Assembly: GCA_050084515.1 (NCBI GenBank)
Contig: CM114273.1
Coordinates: forward strand, 13,144,001-13,208,000
Length of the DNA: 64,000 nucleotides
Direction: 5' to 3'
Source of the DNA: Blasia pusilla
Taxonomy: Eukaryota > Marchantiophyta > Marchantiopsida > Blasiales
Below, piece by piece: positions 56,598 through 64,000 of this stretch; position 1 is the stretch's first letter; every line of letters starts with the position of its first letter. Under the pieces are notes generated by a model. That model was not told the origin of the DNA, did not search any database, and saw only the letters and a list, made by a program, of their open reading frames with translations. The position numbers and the translations under genes are program-made.

Positions 56598-56620
56598 AAA
56601 ATCGTCCGCATATCGGACAT
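56578..56620. repeat. Perfect hairpin at the right NUMT junction
   Basis: The 20-nt arm ATGTCCGATATGCGGACGAT at 56578-56597, a 3-nt loop AAA, then the exact reverse complement at 56601-56620. The left arm encodes the RT YADD box; the right arm is its fold-back copy. Confidence 0.95.
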
Positions 56621-56715
56621 AGAGGAATTTGATAGTGCATCACAGTAAACAACGAGTGGCCCTACCATTTGGGCGTACGAGACGCACGACCAAGATAGAT
56701 GACCTTGTAGGTTTT

Positions 56716-57560
56716 GGGGGGCTATGGATACCATAAGATTACACGACTTTATTACAAAGCTTAGGATTTGGTGTGACTCACCGAAGTCATGGAACGGGAT
56801 GTATCCTACACTTAGAGAGGCATCCATGAATGATTAGCATGAGTTTTCCCAAAGGTAAGGACTTGAGTTTGAGGCTTGGAGACTCTACTATGACCTAAAT
56901 GACATGTCATGGACTGAGCCATTTCCAAATGAGGAGGAGGAGCTAGGGAAGGCTACTTCTTTTGCCACTTGTGAGGTTTAGTAAGGGGATAGTTAGATTG
57001 GAGCAGTTGCATTGTCGAGTCGGGTTTGTCCTAGGTTCAACCCTGTGGTTGAGTACTTTGCGGAGTTGTGGAGGAACTACCAAGGGGTATGGACCGAGAA
57101 GTTGCGGAGTATCCACGACTTCCATAGGTGTATAGGAGAGAGTTTGCACAAGGCATTTACTCACCTGCGCCGTCTGATTATTGTCACTCAGGGGTGATAG
57201 AAGCCGAGGATGTCGAGACATCGTATGCGATGTTGGAACGAGAGCTACAAAAATGGGTGAGAGATGCGAAAATCATGATGTACACCTTAGTTATGTTGTG
57301 AGATGTCTCTAGGATAGCAAGTTGCATTAAGCACAACATGGCTGAGGAGAGTGTAGTTGTTATGAGTAAGGCACAAGAGCAGTCATGATTGCCTACACCA
57401 CCAGTTCAATAACGTTGATTTTGAGAGAGGAGTGTAGCACCACAAGCTCAAGGAGGTTATCGTGAGCATTTTACATAAAGACCCATGCCATCATATGCAA
57501 GTAAAGAACAACCGCCATGAGTTATTTGTTGGGCATGCAAAGGAGCCCATCGCCAACAAT
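56716..57560 (+). pseudogene. Retroelement gag-like region (decayed)
   Basis: Pieces of one frame include MDTIRLHDFITKLRIWC, FEAWRLYYDLNDM, SWTEPFPNEEEELGKA, FNPVVEYFAELWRNY and HDFHRCIGESLHKAF. A CWACKGAHRQQYGC segment near 57530 resembles a CCHC knuckle with the His shifted by one position. The general arrangement is gag-like; the family is not certain. Many stops are present. Confidence 0.4.
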
Positions 57561-60520
57561 ATGGTTGTACAAAAATGGGCATGGACAGACAAGTATGGAT
57601 GTATACACGAACATGGATTGTAAAAGGTAGTGCCCACACTTATAGTTCATGATAAAAGCCAAGACAAGGGCAACCATGGCAATAAGGGGGGAGAGAGTGG
57701 AGGTGGGAGGAGGAAGAAATCATAAACTTTGGAACACGAAGGCGAATGGGAGGAATGAGAAGGAAGGGGGAGATGGGACCACATGGACAAGTCCTTCTAT
57801 GGGATAGACCTTAGTCCACAAACATGGACATATCCATAGACACTGACTTTGTTCATATGCAACATTGGCCAACAACATCGCATCCCATAGGATATTTTTC
57901 ACGTGCCTTAGCGTGGGGAAGGAGATTGGCCCGCACTAGGAGTACATCAATGTGATAATTTTCAACGGTATGCACCATGTAATTTTTCTTACACCATGGG
58001 TTATGTCCGGATCAAGGGCCATAGAGGTCACTAGAGCAAGTTGGTAATTTGGGTAAGCTTACACTTAGTACGCAAGGTGCTCCCGTAGCGGGATGTGGAG
58101 TTGGATTTTCTCGTGGGGTTGGTGGACATGCTTGTGGAGTAGGTAGAGGTCTATCTAGGTTGGGGTGATAGAGCAATTGCAACAAAAGATTATCGTGGTA
58201 GCATTGAGATTACTCGATGCCGAATCAATGGCATGGACATCGTAAGGAATAACCAAAGATATGGAGGATGTTGTTTGGATGTGTGGGGTTGCACACAAAA
58301 AAGTAAGATAAGTATGAGATTGAGGATGGATGTAATAAGATGAGATAGGAAAATTAGAGTCCAAAGAAAATCCTCTCGTGTTATGAAAATAAATTAGATT
58401 GTATAAGTAGATTATAACAATCACCTTCGGTTCTATGAACTTAGCATCAAGAGTAGCATTGCCGATTTTTTTTATATGTCTTAATTAGTATGATCACTTG
58501 TTATTGGTCAATCTAACCAATAACAAGTTCATACCGACTCAACTTGTTAGCAGTTATGGTCAATTTTGACAACTTTCTAAGTTGCGCGCCCAATAATTCT
58601 TTTCATACTATTCCATGCCTTCTCCTCTAATCCTCCTTGTCTCAATTGAATAAAGCAGAAGTGGCTATTCCCACATGTTTGAGCCTACCCTTATTACGTA
58701 GTTACCCAAAACTAAAAACTTTAAATGGTAGTAAGACTACAAACCTTTAGACAAAATTGTGATAGAATTTTCATACATTTTTTCTATTTGGACTATTTTT
58801 TTACAAAAAAGTTTACTTCTTCTATTAAAAATATTTTATTGGATATTATAGATAATTTTACATTTTTGAAGTGGATTTTATTTTATGGATCTAAAGTACT
58901 TATTTGATGAACTAATAATTATGGATATTTATGATGTAGATTAAGTATCTCTTCCTATGAAGAATATTTGTGATCTAGATTTTTTTTAAATATTTTATGA
59001 TATGTATAGGATACATTTAGTTTTTTTCTACTTAATACTTTTTTTTTCAAGAATTTAAATACTTTTTTTACTAAAATATTTTATGGATATTGGAGCTTAC
59101 ACAGAAAATGACTTTACAAATTAATGCAAATGAGAGACACGACAATGATGGTGAGTTCTATGGCCTTCTCAATGGAGAATAAAGGGACAATACATCCATA
59201 AATCCCAGCATTGAAGAGGTGATGGAAATATCAAGTACCGTCTAAGTTCCATCGTTGGTTTTTTTAAATAGACATGATGCTCCAAATGATAGTGTAAACC
59301 TACCAATAAATTATGATATTTTTACCTATGATGAGAGTGTTTATAGAGTTTGAACCACACCTCTTGTGAGTCATTCTTTTGTTTCTCAAACATGACTTGA
59401 ACGTAACCAAGGAGAAGGAGATACGAACTCAACACATGATTGCATCCCAACCTTAGAGCCTATAGCCCCTAGTTATTTTTCGTGCATATTTCTTATAGTT
59501 TTAGGTCGTAGGGGAAAATTAGTGATGGTCATAAAATTAGCTCTAATTAATCAAGTAAGATGAGTATGCTTAAGTCTCATTACTCATTAGATTGATTTCC
59601 CCTTGAAATATCATTTTTATAGATATTTTAACTTATATATAATTTTTTGTATTAATGATTATAATTTATGTGATCAAAATTTAAAGTGTAAGGAGGTATG
59701 TACATATTCATCTTATAGTGTATTTTTTTATAGTTTGTTCTTTTTTTGGTAGTTTCTCTCCCAATGTATAAAAGTCCTTGAAAAAGGAAGGTGAAACCAG
59801 GTCTACCACTTTCTCACAAAATTGAAGAGTAAGATTATAGACTATACGAGTTAGAGACGTCAAAGCCTCTAGCAGATATGACCAAGCTAACATGAATCAT
59901 TGGATTCCATGGTGGAGCTATCCTCATAATTCAAGGAATAGTTGGGGTAAGTCGTTTGTGTCTTTTGATTTCTCACAACATCCTTCATTTGCATAAATTG
60001 ATTACACCTTCATGCATTGTATATCCCTTTCAATTCAAAGTCCTATAGAGAGAGAATGAGTAAATGAATTTCCATCGCATAGGCAACAAATTATAAGTCT
60101 TTCTTTAATTTGATATTTCCACATATATTTGTAGAGGTATACATCAAGATGGATGTAGATTATACACCCATGTGTCCTACAAGGCAAGTGCGAGTATTAA
60201 GTGGCTAGGTTGTGGCTGATTTTGAGTCTTTGCAACTATCTTGCGAGTGTAATATAAGGACACTTTAGAATAGTTTTAGGACAAGTTATTATGTAGTACG
60301 GACGTAAGTCCACGAACATGGACTTTCTCCATATGCAAACTTGATCGCAAAGTGCCACTCAAAATTGCTTGCTCGAAATTTTCACAATTGCTAATTTATG
60401 ACTATGTAGCCATTGTGTTCTGATTGTTGACGCTTGCAAATTTTGGTCATATGTAGTATTGATATATCGTTATCACCATCCACACTCACATAAGCACAAG
60501 ATACCATACTCGCTCATGGC
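57561..60520. other. No supported gene; AT-rich DNA
   Basis: 57561-58240 may continue the decayed element. 58440-60520 is AT-rich with short frames only. Confidence 0.5.
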
Positions 60521-60522
60521 AT

Positions 60523-60989
60523 CTACACACCTTTGTGTATCAAAATATCTCCAATTGTTGCCCTAATTCCCCTTCTAACTCCATATAGCAAAGTATCCCT
60601 ACCTATCATGACATTCATTGCTATAATGATAAGAGAAAAAAGGCCAGGTAATAATTTAACCCCGTCAAGAATGAGTTCTATTTTCATCCATATCACTAAC
60701 AAAAGTCTGGATCTATGACTATCTAATATATACTTTATGTACATACGGGCCACATCCATTATTCACGAGAAATCCTAGTGAGAGGTGGCATCAAACATAT
60801 CGTGTGCCATCCTCTCAAACATTCATCATAGATTAGGATAATGGATGTACCTTTAACAAATCCACACAACATACAATGTAAGTTTGAAGATATGTCACAA
60901 ATAGTTGAGTCCATGACGCCCATACTAGCAAGGGCCCAAAAACAAGTTATGATCGCAAATCCAAGGACGAGAGGTCTTGGTATAGCCAA
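60523..60989 (-). pseudogene. PHD-finger region of the PHD-type gypsy element (second copy)
   Basis: The minus strand has CMLCGFVKGTSIILIY, then DECLRGWHTICLMPPLTRIS with RE-stop. It corresponds to the finger at 4096-4193, with some Cys positions lost. It passes the transposon target point without interruption and so serves as a paralogous empty site. It continues, decayed, to about 60523. Confidence 0.75.
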
Positions 60990-61560
60990 GTGGAGTTGAA
61001 ACCTAGACTAGCTAGCTGATAGAGTATGAAGAGTAGTAGATCTAGCTACGAGACTAATGCTAGAGAAGATAAGCACTCGCATTGAGACTAGCCTTAGGTG
61101 AGAAAGGGATATAGCTACTCGTAAGGATAAGGACAAGGAAAACAGGGTGGGAGACCTTTGAGATAAGCTTTGAGTCAAGGGTAAGTAGTAAGGAACACAA
61201 GAGTAGTCAATGAGGACCAGACACTATGAGACTAGACACCAAACGTGCAGGGAAACAAGTCAACAATGAGACGCCAAATAAGAAGAATTGAGACGGACAC
61301 TAGTCCTGAAACACACGAAATGCTGGTCCAAGATACATTATGCATTTGGGGATTTAGGATAAAATCTATATGAAGTCTTCGCCAAGCTATCTTGGGGGTT
61401 AAGTAGTCAATCTTCGGTCCATTGGTGACATACTAGATTTGGGTTGTGGGCCAAATAGAGGGCCCAAAGTGGATTATCAGAAAAGGCGGGGTTCCCTTGG
61501 AGACCCCCAAAAGTAGTTATAGGGGTTATCCTCTTAATTCATACTAGCTGAAATCCATGA
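60990..61560. other. Insert between integrase and PHD finger, probably a chromovirus LTR remnant
   Basis: This spacing is several hundred bases longer than in the copy at 3.8-4.1 kb. The segment near 61480-61530 (GGAGACCCCCAAAAGTAG) resembles the LTR region near 2435-2460. Ends are not clear. Confidence 0.35.
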
Positions 61561-61564
61561 ATAA

Positions 61565-62740
61565 AGGATGTATCCCGATGTTGCGCAATCGCCAAGTTCT
61601 CAAACGCCATGGGCATCACTCTCCGAAACAACTCAGCCCTCTAAGAACATGCTCGCATCCATACATCAGGGTCATTAAGGTTCAGCACCTCATCAACATC
61701 TCGATGAATGGCCGCACGTAAATTTGGATCTCGGCCATACAAAAGCAAGTACGGTGAGAAAGACGCTAAGGATGCATGCATGTTGAATCTGTATCCCATC
61801 GCCAACCACGGAAATTGGAGGTCCCAATCTCTTAGGTGACCTCTCTGCAAGCCATACTTGCGTAATCCTCTCATCATTGTCTGCACAACCCTCTCCGCTA
61901 GTCCATTCGCCTCAAGATGATCTCGCGAAGGGATTTGGTGGTCGATGAGTGCCTCATCACACAAGGCTTGAAACTCCCCGCGAAACTCTATACCCTGGTC
62001 TTTCAACACCTCAGCTGGTGCGCCGTAATGACTTAGCACTCGATCTAGGAAGGCATACGCTACTCCCTCACTCGCTTTGTCAGGAAATGCAACCAACTCT
62101 ATCCACTTTGAGAAGTGCTCGACCATCACCAACACATGACGACTATGGCGCTCCGTCAAAGGCAAAGGTTCTGCAAAATCCAAACTCCATCTATAACCTA
62201 AATCCATGATCGGAAGTGGATGCAATTGTGGAGTCAGAGCATTGAACGATGCTCATACTCAATCACATACCATGCATCTGGGAACAAACTGTTGAACGTC
62301 AGTCTGCATGCCTCGTCACCAATACTAAATCTGGAGCAAGATGTACGTCCGCTTCACTCCAAAATGACCAAACTCCTCGTGGGCATGACGCACCAAACAT
62401 GCTATCTGCAAAGGATGAGGCACTACACGCACCTTGCCATCCTCCCACACTCGCAACACATGTGTGCCCTCCCATTGGAACCATGTGGCTCGCTTTAGGA
62501 TCCAATCCCGCTCTCTAGCACCCACTGTGCTTGCGACGTTGCGAGTACGCAGATAGTCCAAGACCACTCCATCGTTGTGAATGTCTCGACCACCTATCGT
62601 CTCCTCACCGGCCTCTGGATCTAAGGACTCTCCATCAGACCTCGCCATCGAAGTCTTAGCAATCAGGCTCTCCATAGCCAACAAGAAAATAGGTTGACGC
62701 ATGCCATCCTGACACCAACTCCTCATCACTCTCACCATGC
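61565..62740 (-). pseudogene. PHD-type gypsy integrase (second copy)
   Basis: The minus strand has HAHEEFGHFGVKRTY with the zinc-binding His pair, RCMVCD, WSLDFAEPLP (first Asp), KDQGIEFRGEF (second Asp) and LEANGLAERVV (Glu), then NLNDPDVWMRACS. It is less broken than the copy at 2954-4193 and shows the intact DDE residues, though stops remain in the N-terminal part. The C-terminal barrel is replaced by the insert below 61560. Confidence 0.85.
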
Positions 62741-62763
62741 CAACGAGCTACAGTCTCACCCAA

Positions 62764-62766
<3 letters not shown>

Positions 62767-62839
<73 letters not shown>
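62767..62839 (+). repeat. GA microsatellite (73 bp)
   Basis: Uninterrupted GA dinucleotide tract. Confidence 0.95.
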
Positions 62840-62842
<3 letters not shown>

Positions 62843-63540
62843 CTTGACAGTTGCCCACTAGTAATTGAGTCAACTATTTCTCTAGAAAATAGCTCTGTCA
62901 CATCTCTTGGGGATTAGGATGTCCCCAAATGTGGCTCCTCTGACCCTACTACTTGATTTTATGATAGAGAGGCTAAACATTCTTGATAGTGAAGCTCCAA
63001 TGTTAGGAGAAATGTTTGTGGATAGTCGATGTGGTGGACTCTTCTCCTCAGAAGCCTCCACACATGTTATATACAATCCACTTTGACATTAACGAGTCTG
63101 CAATATAAAAAGAACTATTATTTTAGAAGGGGGCCTTCCATTCCAAGAAATTCTTCACCTCTTTGGGAGAAGATCTTAAAAAAACCCCCTCCTCACATTA
63201 TCAAATAGACTAGATGATTATTGAAACAAGATAATTCAATAAAATACATATTATATCCCTATTAAGACTCTCTAATATAGTTGCCTCTCTTCGGGCCGTC
63301 ATACCGATCACTAGTTAATACCCGTGAGGAATCGTGTGATGCACGACCGCGTGCTTATACGCATGCCCCGTCCTGAAATGTATACGCGTCAGATTTAAGA
63401 TGACACGTGTCACATGTGTCGCCATATCAAAAGAACTCCTCAAACTATTGCATAGATTAAGACTTTTACGACTATATCACGTGTAGAAGACACGTGTTTT
63501 TATAATTTTTTTCATCCCTTCTCATCGAAGCATAGATTGC
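62840..63540. other. Unassigned DNA
   Basis: No recognised gene. A minus-strand stretch (FGDILIPKR) near 62930 resembles a GDIL segment downstream of the PHD finger in both element copies. Confidence 0.35.
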
Positions 63541-63830
63541 CGCAGTTTCGCTTTTATTGCGAGATGGGTCGGCTCCGGCGGGCATAAGATCCCAGCAAGT
63601 AATAAAAACGTTTTTCACAATTAAATAAAGAAGCCTCCTTGTACCATGGCGGAATGCTTGTAGGCTACTGGGACAGGTTAGAGTCCGTTAGCAAACCTAC
63701 GTTTTGGCAATCTCCCCTTCCTCGCCTGCCCGCGCTCAAGCGGCCCGGTCTCGCAATAAATGCGAAACGGCGGCTTTCTATGGGCTTTCTAAACCGGTGT
63801 GAAAGGGCCCTTTCACACCGGTTTCCTTAT
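63541..63830. repeat. Small inverted-repeat element with a 34-bp perfect palindrome
   Basis: CGCAGTTTCGCTTTTATTGC near 63541-63562 is inverted, with a few mismatches, at about 63752-63772 (GCAATAAATGCGAAACGGCGG). At 63791-63824 the 17-nt AAACCGGTGTGAAAGGG is followed directly by its exact reverse complement. It is probably a MITE or foldback remnant. 63831-64000 shows nothing further. Confidence 0.7.
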
Positions 63831-64000
63831 GTGACCTCCTTCCCTATATCTTGTACCTATGATTGATTGGGGGTGCATGCTTACGTGATCCATTGTGCTG
63901 TGAGAGCACATTGTAGGGCTCCTGACGTCACGCAGAGCCTCGCACGCTGGCTATGGCGAGAGAGGGAGGAGTGGGCAGAGCTGTTGTGGAAGAAGGTTTA

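Larger units (their letters stand above)
46050..56620. mobile_element. NUMT: about 10.5 kb nuclear copy of mitochondrial DNA
   Basis: Recognisable mitochondrial pieces follow one another: nad2 exon, rrn18, nad5, cob, an unidentified ORF, nad2 3' end, atp1, trnW, nad3 with its intron, cox3 exon, rps3, rpl16 and a group II reverse transcriptase. Group II introns are kept, so transfer was by DNA rather than cDNA. Genes are truncated, rearranged and frameshifted, and retroelement sequence follows on the right. The left edge is uncertain (about 46050); the right edge is sharp at the hairpin 56578-56620. A chimeric assembly remains possible. Confidence 0.85.

Noticed and set aside
46050-56620. Window being true mitochondrial genome here
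   Set aside because: Genes are truncated and frameshifted, and the block is joined to nuclear-type retroelement DNA; assembly error cannot be fully excluded.
62656-62901. 81-codon minus-strand frame with Ser-Leu repeats
   Set aside because: It is translation of the GA microsatellite.

Overview
The window looks like nuclear DNA of a land plant, most likely a spore-bearing lineage (bryophyte, lycophyte or fern). The evidence is an intron-rich plant bZIP gene, Ty3/gypsy elements primed by initiator tRNA-Met, a Helitron fragment, and a 10.5 kb block of mitochondrial DNA. That block has plant-type group II introns at the classical sites nad2i709, nad3i140 and cox3i625, and the rps3-rpl16 order. 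The lineage is an inference; the window has no species-diagnostic nuclear gene.

Layout. 1-2953: 3' end of a Ty3/gypsy chromovirus (integrase, chromodomain, PPT, 1000-bp LTR). It sits inside a second gypsy element (2954-4193, resuming at 16674) whose integrase ends in a PHD finger. 4194-16673: a 12.5 kb DNA transposon inserted in that PHD finger, bounded by a 9-bp target duplication and therefore Mutator-like. It has two divergent, intron-containing, decayed genes. The minus-strand gene is a transposase with a CxxC/HxH zinc finger. The plus-strand gene has a ParB-like DGNHR domain and then a DNA-methyltransferase-like domain. About 40 copies of a 27-nt perfect-dyad palindrome lie in its introns and in the divergent promoter region; I saw none outside the element. 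16.7-25.8 kb: a Helitron fragment and a nested minus-strand chromovirus locus with a shared LTR, PBS, gag and an integrase split by a solo LTR. 25.8-38.2 kb: AT-rich DNA with small inverted repeats and no gene I can name. 38.2-41.4 kb: a six-coding-exon bZIP transcription factor gene on the minus strand, the only apparently intact host gene. 41.4-46.0 kb: its upstream region, then unassigned DNA. 46.05-56.62 kb: a nuclear mitochondrial insertion (NUMT) with pieces of nad2, rrn18, nad5, cob, atp1, trnW, nad3, cox3, rps3, rpl16 and a group II intron reverse transcriptase. It ends in a 20-bp-arm perfect hairpin. 56.6-64.0 kb: decayed retroelement gag, integrase and PHD remnants, a GA microsatellite and a 34-bp perfect palindrome.

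The main candidate for an undescribed system is the 4194-16673 transposon. It combines a transposase, a ParB-like/methyltransferase-like gene and palindrome arrays confined to the element. This recalls bacterial partition and modification modules (ParB with parS-like palindromes, and ParB-methylase pairings in phages and plasmids), here in a plant transposon. That functional reading is inference. The copy is dead: nearly all its in-frame stops can be explained as single C-to-T changes from CAG, CAA or CGA.
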